Shown: positions 35,518 through 47,545, counted from the stretch's first letter. The stretch: DNA of 64,000 nucleotides from Streptomyces sp. NBC_01235 (GCF_035989285.1 NZ_CP108513.1:8370001-8434000), one strand, 5' to 3'. Translations and numbers: made by a program. The notes: generated by a model not told the origin, from the letters alone.

Positions 35518-36369
35518 ATGCGCATCGGAGTGGCTCCGCACAGGCTGTGGCCCGCGCGGGAGGACGAGCTCGACGACGTTCTCGACCTCGCGCGGCAGGC
35601 CGAAGTCCTGGGCTTCGACCATGTGTTCGCCAGCAGCCACGTCGTGGCCGGGGACCTCGGCGTGACCCCGGATCCACTGGTCCTGCTGTCCGCCGTCGCC
35701 GGGGCGACCCGGCGTATCGGCCTGCTGACGAGTGTCCTGATCCTGCCGCTGTACAACCCCGTCGTCCTCGCCCATCAGGCATCCACTCTCGACCGTCTTT
35801 CCGGCGGCCGGTTCACGCTCGGCGTCGGCACCGGATGGGACGCGGCGGAGTTCGCCGCCGTGGGCGTGCCGTTCGCGGGCCGGGGCCGACGCACCGACGA
35901 ACACCTTGCCGCTGTAAGGGAGTTGTGGCACGGCGGCCGACTCGGGGTGCGGCCCCGTACGCAGGGCGGCCCGCCCCTGTGGATCGGCGGGCAGAGCGAC
36001 GCGGCGCTGCGCCGGGCGCTGCGGTTCGGGGATGCCTGGCACGGTTCCGGCGTCGACGCGGAGGCGCTCGCCGGGGTGCGCGACCGGCTGGCCGCACTCG
36101 GGGAAGGGGAGGGACGCGATCCGGGCACCCTGGAGCTGACCGCGGGCCTGTTCCTCGTGCCGCCGGGGCTCACGCCGGCCGTTCAGGCACCCGGCCGTCC
36201 GCTCGGCGGAACCGACGCCACTGCCGAGAGCGTGCGCGAGGAGCTGGGGCGGCTGGCCGAGGCCGGGCTCGCCGCGGCCTCGCTGTGGCTGCCCGTGGCC
36301 ACGGAAGCCTTGCCGGACGCCCTCCGCTGGGTTGCCGAAAACGTTCTCGCTCATTTTTCCGAAGACTGA
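35518..36369 (+). CDS. LLM-class (luciferase-like) F420/flavin-dependent oxidoreductase
   Basis: A 283-residue TIM-barrel oxidoreductase. The luciferase-like start is 'MRIGVAPHRLWP', with 'AEVLGFDHVFASSHVV' early, 'RIGLLTSVLILPLYNPVVLAHQASTLDRLSGGRFTLGVGTGWD' (about residues 66-108) and 'WIGGQSDAALRRALRFGDAWH'. These patterns fit the F420-dependent subgroup, though FMN use cannot be excluded. An AGGGA box precedes the ATG. It is divergent from the hydrolase-P450 pair and directly upstream of a broken SsuB/TauB-type ATPase. That pairing recalls alkanesulfonate use. Confidence 0.88.
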   Translation: MRIGVAPHRLWPAREDELDDVLDLARQAEVLGFDHVFASSHVVAGDLGVTPDPLVLLSAVAGATRRIGLLTSVLILPLYNPVVLAHQASTLDRLSGGRFTLGVGTGWDAAEFAAVGVPFAGRGRRTDEHLAAVRELWHGGRLGVRPRTQGGPPLWIGGQSDAALRRALRFGDAWHGSGVDAEALAGVRDRLAALGEGEGRDPGTLELTAGLFLVPPGLTPAVQAPGRPLGGTDATAESVREELGRLAEAGLAAASLWLPVATEALPDALRWVAENVLAHFSED

Positions 36370-36418
36370 CGGATCGGCCCACTGGAGTGTAGTGATCGTC
36401 GCCGTCGCCGTCGCCGGC

Positions 36419-39467
<3,049 letters not shown>

Positions 39468-39602
39468 CCTCCGTACACGGAACGGGCCGCACGGAATGCG
39501 CCGTTCGGCCGGCCGTGTGCGGACCCGACGCGCGTCAGTCTCACTCGTTCGTGGCTCGTGGTGCGCCGGTGCGCCGGGTAGAGCACCAGCCGGAGGCGAT
39601 CC

Positions 39603-40229
39603 ATGGAACAGACAGCGTTGCGTCCCAAGCCCATGCCGGGTCAGGAGCCCGGCGGTGGCGCCGGGCCGGGCGGCAAGAGCCGCCGTCCGCACGCCGCGCG
39701 CCGCGGCGGCCGACGGCTGACGACCCTGCTGCTCGGACTGTCCGTCGGCACCGTCCTGGTCCTGTCCGGCATCGGACTGGGCACCGTGGGGGCGACCGTG
39801 ATCGGCATGAGCAGACTGGCCGAACTGCAACGGCAGGCGGCGCAGGGCGCGCAGGACATTCCGGGCGCCGGGTCCGCCCCGGGCCGGGGCGGCTCTTCCG
39901 CGCCCTCCGGATCGGCCGGATCGGCCGGGGCGGCCGGGGCGGCCGCCGCGTCACCGCGCCCCGCCGAAGCCACCCTGGGGCTGGAGGTCGTGGACGCGGA
40001 GAAGGTGGGCGCCAAGGTCGTCGCCGTCCACATTCCCGGCCCCGGCTACACGGCGGGCCTCGTCCGCGGCGATGTCGTGCTGAGGTTCGGCAGCGCCAGG
40101 ATCGACTCGGCGACGGACCTCGCGCGGGCGGTCGACGAGGCCCTCCCAGGGAGGGGGGTCAAACTGACGGTACGTCATCAAAGTGGTGGGTACCAGCAGT
40201 TGACCGTGACCCCCGGCGTCGTCACATGA
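39603..40229 (+). CDS. Single-pass membrane protein with PDZ domain
   Basis: A 208-residue protein. A Pro/Gly/Arg-rich cytosolic N-terminus leads to one transmembrane helix ('LTTLLLGLSVGTVLVLSGIGLGTVGATVI', about 39-67) and a Gly/Ser/Ala linker. The extracytoplasmic PDZ domain follows ('TLGLEVVDAEKVGAKVVAVHIPGPGYTAGLVRGDVVLRFGSARI', about 122-165, then 'VKLTVRHQSGGYQQLTVTPGV'). There is no protease domain. It may present peptides or organise other envelope proteins. The GLVRGD carboxylate-binding loop is intact. Confidence 0.85.
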   Translation: MEQTALRPKPMPGQEPGGGAGPGGKSRRPHAARRGGRRLTTLLLGLSVGTVLVLSGIGLGTVGATVIGMSRLAELQRQAAQGAQDIPGAGSAPGRGGSSAPSGSAGSAGAAGAAAASPRPAEATLGLEVVDAEKVGAKVVAVHIPGPGYTAGLVRGDVVLRFGSARIDSATDLARAVDEALPGRGVKLTVRHQSGGYQQLTVTPGVVT

Positions 40230-40330
40230 GGCGGATCCGAAGCGGATCGAAGCAGCCGCCCGACGACCCTCACCGGGTCGGTCGGTGCGGTCGGCAAACC
40301 ACTGGCCACCACGGCCCTCTCCACGCGACC

Positions 40331-40969
40331 ATGAGCGCCATGCTGACCTCTCTCCTGGCGTTCCTGGGCGCCTGCACGCTCGTCGCCGCCTCGCCCGGAC
40401 CCAGCACCGTGCTGATCGTCAAGCAGTCGCTGCGCAGCCGCCGCTCCGGCTTCCTGACCGTCCTCGGCAACGAGACCGGTGTGTTCGTCTGGGGCGTCGT
40501 CGCCGCGTTCGGCCTGAGCGCCCTGCTGACGGCCTCCCAGGTGGCGTACGACGTGCTGCGCGTCGTCGGCGCCGTCGTGCTCGTCTGGTTCGGTGTCCAG
40601 ACGCTGCGGCAGGCCCGCCGGACGAAGCGTGGCGGCGAGCCGGACGACGGCGGCTGGGAGGGCGTCGAACAGAGCGGCTGGGCCTCCTACCGGGGCGGGC
40701 TGCTGCTGAACCTCGCCAACCCCAAGGCGGCCGTGTTCGCCCTGTCCTTCCTGCCGCAGTTCGTGCCGGAGGGCGCTCCGCATCTGCCGGCCATGGTGGG
40801 GCTCGCCGCGCTGTGGGCGGTCTACGAGGTGGGCTACTACGGCCTGTACGTGTGGTTCGTGGGCCGGATGAAGGCCGTCCTGTCCCGGGCCGGGGTGCGC
40901 CGTCGCCTGGAGCAGGTCTCCGGCGGCGTGCTGCTGCTCCTCGGCCTGCGCATGGCCCTGGAGGGCTGA
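40331..40969 (+). CDS. LysE/RhtB-family amino-acid exporter
   Basis: A 212-residue exporter with six predicted helices. The family signature 'VAASPGPSTVLIVKQSL' lies in helix 1 (about 18-34), and 'GLLLNLANPKAAVFALSFLPQFV' near residue 125 is the conserved loop-helix. Substrates of this family are amino acids, homoserine lactones and similar compounds. ATG at 40331 and ATG at 40340 are both possible. No Lrp/LysG regulator is adjacent, although an Lrp relic lies far away at 22.9 kb. Confidence 0.88.
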   Translation: MSAMLTSLLAFLGACTLVAASPGPSTVLIVKQSLRSRRSGFLTVLGNETGVFVWGVVAAFGLSALLTASQVAYDVLRVVGAVVLVWFGVQTLRQARRTKRGGEPDDGGWEGVEQSGWASYRGGLLLNLANPKAAVFALSFLPQFVPEGAPHLPAMVGLAALWAVYEVGYYGLYVWFVGRMKAVLSRAGVRRRLEQVSGGVLLLLGLRMALEG

Positions 40970-41110
40970 CCCGGACGGGTCGCCCGCCCGAAACCCGCTC
41001 AACCGGCTCGCGCGACCCCAGCCGTACGGGCAGGATGCTGCCCGTGGTCACCATGCCGGTGTCACCACGTCCGTCACACGTCAGTCGCCACTTCTTTCTG
41101 GGAGGCCCGG

Positions 41111-42238
41111 ATGACCGGCACCGCACCCGCGCCCTTCACCTGCGACGACTACCGGGCCCGCATGGAGCGGGCGGCGCGCGAGGCCGCCGACGCCGGACTC
41201 GCCGGACTGCTCGTGGCGCCCGGACCCGACCTCGTATGGCTCACCGGCTACGCACCCACCGCCGCCACCGAACGGCTCACCCTGCTCGTCCTCGTGGCCG
41301 GCCGGGCCCCCGTCCTCGTAGTGCCGACCCTGGAGGCCCCCGACGCCGCGAAGGCGTCCGGCGCCCCGGCGCTCACCCTGCGGGACTGGACCGACGGCAA
41401 GGATCCCTACGCCGCCACCGCGGCCCTCCTCGACCCGGGCGGCCGGTTCGGGATCAGCGACAATGCCTGGGCGATGCACCTGCTGGGCCTGCAGAAGGCC
41501 CTGCCTACCACCTCCTACGCCTCTCTCACCGAGGCCCTGCCCATGCTGCGCGCCGTCAAGGACACGGCGGAGCTGGAGCTGATGGCGGCGGCGGGAGCGG
41601 CCGCGGACCGGGCGTTCGAGGAGATCCGGAAGGTTCCCTTCGCCGGGCGCCGGGAGACGGAGGTCGGCGCCGACCTCGCCGACCTGCTGCGCCGCTTCGG
41701 GCACTCCCAGGTCGACTTCACCATCGTCGCCTCCGGGCCCAACGGCGCCAACCCGCACCACGAGGTCGGCGACCGTGTCATCGAGCACGGCGACATGGTC
41801 GTCCTCGACTTCGGCGGCCTCAAGGACGGCTACGGCTCCGACACCTCCCGCACCGTCCACGTCGGCGAACCCACCGACGAGGAGCGCCGGGTCCACGACC
41901 TCGTGCGCGAGGCCCAGGAGGCGGGCTTCAGGGCGGTTCGGCCCGGCGTCGCCTGCCAGGAGGTCGACCGGGCCGCCCGCGCGGTCATCGCCGACGCCGG
42001 CTACGGCGAGTACTTCATCCACCGCACCGGACACGGCATCGGTGTCACCACCCACGAGCCGCCCTACATGATCGAGGGCGAGGAGCGGCCCCTCGTGCCC
42101 GGCATGTGCTTCTCCGTGGAGCCCGGCGTGTACCTGCCGGGCCGGTTCGGGGTACGCATCGAGGACATCGTCACCGTCACGGAGGACGGCGGCCGTCGTC
42201 TCAACGACACCACTCGTGAGCTGGTCATAGTGGACTGA
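41111..42238 (+). CDS. M24-family Xaa-Pro aminopeptidase/prolidase-like metallopeptidase
   Basis: A 375-residue pita-bread-fold peptidase. The N-terminal creatinase-like domain ('ERAAREAADAGLAGLLVAPGPDLVWLTGY') precedes the catalytic domain. The five metal ligands are in order: Asp in 'VVLDFGGLKDGYGSDTSRT' (two), His in 'FIHRTGHGIGV', Glu in 'MCFSVEPGVYLPG' and Glu in 'FGVRIEDIVTVT'. It is cytosolic and likely trims Xaa-Pro from dipeptides or peptides. A GGGAGG box precedes the ATG, and an APH-fold protein follows 51 bp later in the same direction. Confidence 0.93.
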   Translation: MTGTAPAPFTCDDYRARMERAAREAADAGLAGLLVAPGPDLVWLTGYAPTAATERLTLLVLVAGRAPVLVVPTLEAPDAAKASGAPALTLRDWTDGKDPYAATAALLDPGGRFGISDNAWAMHLLGLQKALPTTSYASLTEALPMLRAVKDTAELELMAAAGAAADRAFEEIRKVPFAGRRETEVGADLADLLRRFGHSQVDFTIVASGPNGANPHHEVGDRVIEHGDMVVLDFGGLKDGYGSDTSRTVHVGEPTDEERRVHDLVREAQEAGFRAVRPGVACQEVDRAARAVIADAGYGEYFIHRTGHGIGVTTHEPPYMIEGEERPLVPGMCFSVEPGVYLPGRFGVRIEDIVTVTEDGGRRLNDTTRELVIVD

Positions 42239-42289
42239 TCCATCCTCCCCAGGAGTCCCGGCACCCACCCGAACGGCAGCGGCGCGACC

Positions 42290-43270
42290 ATGACCCAGGC
42301 ACCGACACCCACCGCGGACACCGTCCGCCGACTGGTCCGCGCCATCCTCGAGGAGGGCGGCCGCGGCTCCGGTCCGGAGGTACGGCCCGTCACCGAGGCA
42401 GGCGCGCACTCCACCTGGTGGGTCGGCTCCCGCCACGTGTTGCGCCTCGCCCCTGACCGCGAGGCGACCCTGCGCCGCCGCCGTGAACTGAGGCTGCGCG
42501 ACCTCGTCCGCCCGCACGTCCCGGTCGCAGTGCCGACCAGCGTCGCGCACGGCGAGTGGTCCCCTGGGCTCGCCTACACCCTCGACACCAGGCTGCCCGG
42601 CGGCACGGCCGAGGAGCACGACGTGTCGGCCGTCGGCGAGGCCGACCTCGCCGGACTGCTCAGGGGACTGCGCGAGGTGCCGCCCCGGCAGGCCGAGGCG
42701 CTCGGCGTGCCGCGGACCGCCCCGCGCTCCCTGGAGGCGCTGCGCCGGATGGCCGTGGCCGCCGCCGAACGCCTCGCCCGCGCCGACGAGTTCGACCCCG
42801 CCCGTCTCCACCAGCTCACCCCGCCCGGCGCGGCCCAGCTCGCCGCCCAGCCCGCCACCGCCGTCCTCGTCCACCATGCCCTGCGGGGCGAGCACCTCGT
42901 GGTGAGCGTCGACGGCCGGGTGCGTGGCGTTCTGGACTGGACCGAGGCGGTCATCGGGGACCCTGCCGAGGACATCGCGGGTCTCGCCCTCGCCGTCGGC
43001 TCCGGCGCCGCCGTCCGCGCCGCGACCCTCGCGGGATACGGTGCCCGCCCCTGCCTGCGGGGCCTGTGGCTGGCCCGCTGCGACACCGTCGTCCGCCTCG
43101 CGGAACGCCTCGACGCCCGCGACACCGCCCCACGGGCAGCCGAGGCGCTCTCCCTCCCGCGGACACGGCTGCGGCGCGCCTGGGAGGCGATCCTGCTGGA
43201 ACGGGTGACGGAGTTCCGCGAGGACGGGGAGGGCGGGGCGAGCGGGGCGGACGAGGAGCAGTGGGAGTAG
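42290..43270 (+). CDS. APH-fold phosphotransferase-like protein lacking the catalytic Asp
   Basis: A 326-residue aminoglycoside-phosphotransferase-fold protein. The N-lobe region includes 'EAGAHSTWWVGSRHVLRLAPDREA' (about 40-63) and the metal-binding segment is 'GVLDWTEAVIGDPAEDIAGLA' (about 208-228). In the catalytic loop the usual HGDL is replaced by 'VHHALRGEHLVV' (about residue 190), so the proton-abstracting Asp is Ala. It is therefore probably not a standard kinase and may be a binding or regulatory pseudokinase. The neighbouring M24 peptidase gene is codirectional. Confidence 0.8.
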   Translation: MTQAPTPTADTVRRLVRAILEEGGRGSGPEVRPVTEAGAHSTWWVGSRHVLRLAPDREATLRRRRELRLRDLVRPHVPVAVPTSVAHGEWSPGLAYTLDTRLPGGTAEEHDVSAVGEADLAGLLRGLREVPPRQAEALGVPRTAPRSLEALRRMAVAAAERLARADEFDPARLHQLTPPGAAQLAAQPATAVLVHHALRGEHLVVSVDGRVRGVLDWTEAVIGDPAEDIAGLALAVGSGAAVRAATLAGYGARPCLRGLWLARCDTVVRLAERLDARDTAPRAAEALSLPRTRLRRAWEAILLERVTEFREDGEGGASGADEEQWE

Positions 43271-43303
43271 GAGCAGCCGGCGCAGGCCGAGGGTAGGGCG
43301 GGA

Positions 43304-43422
43304 GGCGGGAGGCGGGGAGCGGGAAGAGGGAAGAGGGGAGCGGGAAGAGGGGAGCGGGAAGAGGGAAGAGGGAAGAGGGAAGAGGGAAGAGGAAGTGGGG
43401 AGCGGGAAGAGGGAGGCGGCTG
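43304..43422. repeat. Purine-rich microsatellite-like tract (GGGAAGA/GGGAGCG units)
   Basis: A long polypurine run on the plus strand is built from GAGCGGGAA, GAGGGAA and GGCGGGA units immediately past the APH gene. It could form triplex or slipped structures. Nothing coding is seen. Confidence 0.8.
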
Positions 43423-43481
43423 AGCGGGGGCAGCCGGGCCGGAGGCGGCGCAGGGCCCGGCAGCGCGGCGGCCGCAGCCGT

Positions 43482-43597
43482 GGAAGCGGTTACGCGCACC
43501 TTTCCGCGCCGGAAGCGGTACGTGCACCTTTCCGAGGCCGGAAGCGGCTACCTGTGCTGTTTCTGGGCGCGCGCAAGCGGTTACGCGTACCTTTCCC
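43482..43597. repeat. Tandem array of four 29-33 bp units (GGAAGCGGTTACGCGCACCTTTCC type)
   Basis: Units start at 43482, 43511, 43540 and 43573, each opening with G(G/C)AAGCGG(T)TAC; three end in ACCTTTCC and the third ends in GTGCTGTTTC. They sit between the convergent APH and treZ genes. The core is an AACCGCTTCC-like half palindrome when read on the minus strand. Confidence 0.75.
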
Positions 43598-43644
43598 CTT
43601 CCTCCTTCACCCTCCCTCGCGCGAGCTCACCACCGTGCCCTCCC

Positions 43645-45390
43645 TCACTCCTGCTCCAGGACCACGCACGCCTCCCCGGGCACATGCAGCAGCCCGTCCT
43701 GGCCCGGTGCGGCCACCGGCTCCCATGCGGCGAGTACGCGGGCCGGGCGGGGACCCAGGGGGATCGCGGCCGTTTCCTTGCCGAGGTTGACGGCCACCCG
43801 GACGTCGCCGCGCCGGAAGGCCAGCCAGCGGGCCTGCGCGTCGTGGGCGACCTTGATGTCGGCCAGGTCGGGATCGGTGAGGTCGGGAGTTGCGTGCCGC
43901 AGCGCGATCAGCTCGCGGTACCAGGCCAGCACGCGCGCGTGCGGCTCGCGCCGCGGCTCGGACCAGTCCAGGCAGGAGCGCTCGCGCGTCGCCGGGTCCT
44001 GCGGGTCGGGCACGTCCTCCTCGGCCCAGCCGTGTGCCGTGAACTCCCGCCGTCTGCCCCGCCGTACGGCCTCGGCGAGTTCGGGGTCGGTGTGGTCGGT
44101 GAAGTACTGCCAGGGTGTGCCCGCCGCCCACTCCTCGCCCATGAACAGCATCGGCGTAAAGGGGGCGGTCAGCGTCAGCGCGGCCGCGCACGCCAGCAGG
44201 CCGGGTGAGAGGGAGGCCGAGAGGCGGTCGCCCTGGGCGCGGTTGCCGACCTGGTCGTGGGTCTGGGCGTACCCGAGGAGCCGGTGCGCGGGCACGCGGG
44301 AGCGGTCCAGCGGACGGCCGTGTCGGCGGCCCCGGAAGCCGGAGTACGTGCCGTCGTGGAAGAAGCCGCCGGTGAGGGTCTTGGCGAGCGCGGCGAACGA
44401 CTCGCGCGCGAAGTCGCTGTAGTAGCCCTGGGACTCGCCGGTGAGCGCGGTGTGCAGGGCATGGTGGAAGTCGTCGTTCCACTGGGCGTGCAGGCCCAGG
44501 CCGCCCTCCCGGCGGGGCGTGATCAGCCGCGGGTCGTTGAGGTCGGACTCGGCGATCAGGAACAGCGGCCGGCCCGTCTCCGCGGCGAGGGCGTCCACGG
44601 CCGCCGAGAGTTCCTCCAGGAACGGGTACGCGCGCGTGTCCGCCAGTGCGTGCACGGCGTCCAGGCGCAGTCCGTCGAGCCGGTAGTCGCGCAGCCAGGC
44701 CAGCGCGCTGCTCAGCAGGTAGGCCCGCACCTCGTCCGAGCCGGGCGCGTCCAGGTTGACGGCCGCGCCCCACGGCGTGTGGTGCGTGTCGGTGAAGTAC
44801 GGGCCGAACTCGGGCAGGTGGTTGCCGGACGGGCCCAGGTGGTTGTGCACCACGTCCAGGACGACGCCCAGACCGAGCCCGTGGGCCCGGTCGGCGAACC
44901 GCTTCAGCGCCTCGGGACCGCCGTACGGCTCGTGCACCGCCCACGGCGACACCCCGTCGTACCCCCAGCCGTGCCGGCCGGGGAACGAGCACAGCGGCAT
45001 CAACTCGACATGTGTGACACCGAGTTCGGCGAGGTGTCCCAGGCGCTCGGCGGCCGCGTCCAGCGTGCCCTCGGGGGTGTAGGTGCCCACGTGCAGCTCG
45101 TACAGGACCGCGCCCGGCAGCGGGCGCCCGGACCACTGCGTACGCCACTCGTAGCGGCCCTGGTCGACGACCGCGCTCAGCCCCTCGGGGCCGTCCGGCT
45201 GGCGGCGCGAGCGCGGGTCGGGGCGGACGGGGCCGTCGTCCACCGCGAAGCCGTACCGCGTGCCGTCCGCGGCCTCCGCCTCGCCGGTCCACCACCCCGC
45301 CCGTCCCGGATCGCGCTCCAACGCGCGCGTGACGCCTTCGCACTGGAGCGTCACACGTTCGGCCTGCGGTGCCCACACCTCGAACTGCAC
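43645..45390 (-). CDS. treZ: Malto-oligosyltrehalose trehalohydrolase (TreZ)
   Basis: A 581-residue GH13 enzyme that cuts trehalose from maltooligosyl-trehalose made by TreY. The N-terminal E-set domain ('MQFEVWAPQAERVTLQ', residues 1-90) precedes the barrel. GH13 regions are 'DVVHNHLGPSGNH' (region I), nucleophile Asp in 'LDGLRLDAVHAL' (about 245), acid Glu in 'FLIAESDLND' (about 278), and 'YAQTHDQVGNRAQGDR' (region IV). The size matches the family. The ATG at 45390 starts the conserved domain. Its partner treY is 5 kb further along on the same strand, and the genes between them are unrelated. Confidence 0.95.
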   Translation of the reverse strand: MQFEVWAPQAERVTLQCEGVTRALERDPGRAGWWTGEAEAADGTRYGFAVDDGPVRPDPRSRRQPDGPEGLSAVVDQGRYEWRTQWSGRPLPGAVLYELHVGTYTPEGTLDAAAERLGHLAELGVTHVELMPLCSFPGRHGWGYDGVSPWAVHEPYGGPEALKRFADRAHGLGLGVVLDVVHNHLGPSGNHLPEFGPYFTDTHHTPWGAAVNLDAPGSDEVRAYLLSSALAWLRDYRLDGLRLDAVHALADTRAYPFLEELSAAVDALAAETGRPLFLIAESDLNDPRLITPRREGGLGLHAQWNDDFHHALHTALTGESQGYYSDFARESFAALAKTLTGGFFHDGTYSGFRGRRHGRPLDRSRVPAHRLLGYAQTHDQVGNRAQGDRLSASLSPGLLACAAALTLTAPFTPMLFMGEEWAAGTPWQYFTDHTDPELAEAVRRGRRREFTAHGWAEEDVPDPQDPATRERSCLDWSEPRREPHARVLAWYRELIALRHATPDLTDPDLADIKVAHDAQARWLAFRRGDVRVAVNLGKETAAIPLGPRPARVLAAWEPVAAPGQDGLLHVPGEACVVLEQE

Positions 45391-45522
45391 GGACGGTTCC
45401 CCTTCGTCTGCTCACCGTGATGTAGCACCTCCATCGTCCTCCAAAGGGGATCAATGCGCTCCGGGGACACCCTCTTTCCCGTTTTCTGGACACCCAGGGT
45501 TCACTGACCGACAATCACCACC

Positions 45523-46074
45523 GTGACGTCGTCCTTCGAGTTCAACACGTACCCCGCGCGGCTGTCCGACGTGGAGCGCGACCGGGCGTTGAAGGTGCTG
45601 CGTGACGGCGTCGCCATGGGGCGCCTGTCGCATGACACGTTCATCCGGCGCATGGAGCTTGCCCTCGCCGCCCGCCGCTCGGACGAGCTCGCCGTCCTCA
45701 CCGCCGACCTGCCCGTGGAGAGCCGCTTCTCCCGCATGGTCTTCGGCACCGTCGAGGCGGTCTCCGGCTTCACCGTCCGGCTGCGCAGGGCCTGGCAGGC
45801 CGAGCGGCTGCCCAAGCTGCTGCTGCCGCACCCCGGCACCGCGCACGCGCTGCGCATCGGCCGCGACCCCGCGAGCGGCCTCAGGCTGACCCATGAGAGC
45901 GTCTCGCGGGTGCACGCCGAACTCAGCCGCCAGGGCGGGATGTGGGTGCTGCGCGACCTCGGCTCGACCAACGGCACGACCGTCAACGGACGCCGCGTCA
46001 TCGGCGCGGCCGTGGTCCGCGAGGGCGACCAGGTCGCCTTCGGGCGGATGGGGTTCCGTCTCTCGGTGAACTGA
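45523..46074 (+). CDS. DUF1707 and FHA-domain protein
   Basis: A 183-residue cytosolic protein. The N-terminal 50 residues form the DUF1707 (SHOCT-like) motif ('LSDVERDRALKVLRDGVAMGRLSHDTFIRRMELALAARRSDELAVL'). The C-terminal half is an FHA domain ('LRIGRDPASGLRLTHESVSRVHAELS' and 'LRDLGSTNGTTVNGRRV', with the phosphothreonine-binding Arg-Ser-His and Thr-Asn-Gly). It probably reads out Ser/Thr-kinase signalling. It starts with a GTG at 45523 and is divergent from treZ. Confidence 0.9.
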   Translation: MTSSFEFNTYPARLSDVERDRALKVLRDGVAMGRLSHDTFIRRMELALAARRSDELAVLTADLPVESRFSRMVFGTVEAVSGFTVRLRRAWQAERLPKLLLPHPGTAHALRIGRDPASGLRLTHESVSRVHAELSRQGGMWVLRDLGSTNGTTVNGRRVIGAAVVREGDQVAFGRMGFRLSVN

Positions 46075-46174
46075 ACCCGGTCAAGTCCCGTCACACGTCG
46101 CGGTGTTGACGTACCCCCGGCCCATGACTCACTGTGCGTACACCAGACACGCCAGGTGAACCGACGGCGCCGCC

Positions 46175-47545
46175 TTGTGGAGGTGTGCCCTGCCGCCACT
46201 CCTCCGCTACCCGACCGTGGACGAACTCGCGGCCCGCGCGGCCGCGCTCGCCGTCCGCAGCTCCGGGGACGTCCGGCTGCGCCGCGTCGGGGTCTCCCGC
46301 GCGGGCGCGCCCCTGTGGCTGCTCTCCCTCGGCCGGGGCGCCCGCCAGGCCCTCGTCGTGGCCGGACCGCACGCCAACGAGCCCGTGGGCGGCGCCACCG
46401 TCCTGCGGCTGGCCGAACGCGTCCTCGCCGACCCGCGGCTCACCGTGGGCGCCGACGCCACCTGGAACCTGCTGCTCTGCCTCGACCCCGACGGCCTGCG
46501 CCGCAACGAGGGCTGGCTGGGCGGCCCCTACAGCCTCGGCCGCTACTTCCGGAACTTCTTTAGGCCCGGCTTCCTGGAACAGCCCGAGTGGCTGCCCGAC
46601 GGCGCGGCCGCCGCCGCGCTGCGGGAGACCCGTACGCTGCTCCGCCTCCAGGACGAACTGAAACCTTTCTTCCAGTGCTCGCTGCACGGCGTCGACATCG
46701 GTGGCGCCTTCGTGGAACTCACCCGCGACCTGCCCGGACTCGCCCAGCGGGTCGCCCACGCCGCGGCCCGCCTCGGCATCCCCCGCGAACTCGGGCCCTA
46801 CGACACCCTGTACTGGCCGCGCCTGGGTCCCGCCGTCTACCGGATCCCGCCGCCGTGCCCGCGCGATCTGGCCGCCGCCATCACCGAGGCCGCCGTCGAG
46901 TCGACCTGGTACCACCCGCACCGGCACGGCACGGTCACCGCCGTCGTCGAGGCGCCCATGTGGGGCGTCGCCGCCGTCGAGGACGGCTCGGCGCCCGCCG
47001 ACCGGGACGCGGTGCTGCGTGCCGTGAGCGACGCCCTGCGCCACGACACCCAGGTGCTGGAACGTATCCTCGCGCGTGTGCGGCCCCACCTCGTCGGCGT
47101 CCCCGGCGCGGCGCGTCTGCTCGCCCCGGTCGACGACTACCTCCTGGTCTGCCCCGGCCTCGCGGACGCCTGGAACCCCGACACCGCCGACCCCGCCCGC
47201 CCGCTCCCGCCGCTCAGCACCGGCCATCTGACCGCGCTGCGCATCGCGGGCCGCCGGATCGCCGTCCGGACGGCGGGCCTGCTGCACCAGCTCGTCACCG
47301 GTGCCGGACGCGACCCCTCGGGCGTGCTGCCGGAACTGGACGGGCTGATCGACGCGTGGTGCGCGGGTTACCAGAAGGACTGCGGGGCGCGCTGGATTCC
47401 CGTCGCGCGCCAGGCGGAGTACCAGGCGCGGGTCGTGCTCGCCGCGTTCGAACTGGCCGGGCGGTACGCCGCCGAACCCGCCCGTGCCCGTTCGGGTGAG
47501 TCGGACTGGGGTACCCGGCCCGCCGTGCCGATGCACCGGGAATGA
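46175..47545 (+). CDS. M14-family zinc carboxypeptidase
   Basis: A protein of about 456 residues of the M14 carboxypeptidase family. Zinc ligands are His-Glu in 'GPHANEPVGG' (about residue 68) and His in 'FQCSLHGVDIGG' (about 170). The catalytic Glu is in 'AVVEAPMWG' (about 270). No signal peptide is present. The start is uncertain: the frame's first start codon is TTG (46175) without a ribosome site, whereas a perfect GGAGG at 46179-46183 points to a CTG at 46190, which also matches the N-terminus of the paralogue at 48.1 kb. The stop overlaps the inhibitor gene (ATGA). Confidence 0.85.
   Translation: MWRCALPPLLRYPTVDELAARAAALAVRSSGDVRLRRVGVSRAGAPLWLLSLGRGARQALVVAGPHANEPVGGATVLRLAERVLADPRLTVGADATWNLLLCLDPDGLRRNEGWLGGPYSLGRYFRNFFRPGFLEQPEWLPDGAAAAALRETRTLLRLQDELKPFFQCSLHGVDIGGAFVELTRDLPGLAQRVAHAAARLGIPRELGPYDTLYWPRLGPAVYRIPPPCPRDLAAAITEAAVESTWYHPHRHGTVTAVVEAPMWGVAAVEDGSAPADRDAVLRAVSDALRHDTQVLERILARVRPHLVGVPGAARLLAPVDDYLLVCPGLADAWNPDTADPARPLPPLSTGHLTALRIAGRRIAVRTAGLLHQLVTGAGRDPSGVLPELDGLIDAWCAGYQKDCGARWIPVARQAEYQARVVLAAFELAGRYAAEPARARSGESDWGTRPAVPMHRE

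Noticed and set aside
43304..43527. Minus-strand Pro/Leu/Ser-rich frame over the purine tract
   Set aside because: Its sequence is a translated microsatellite.
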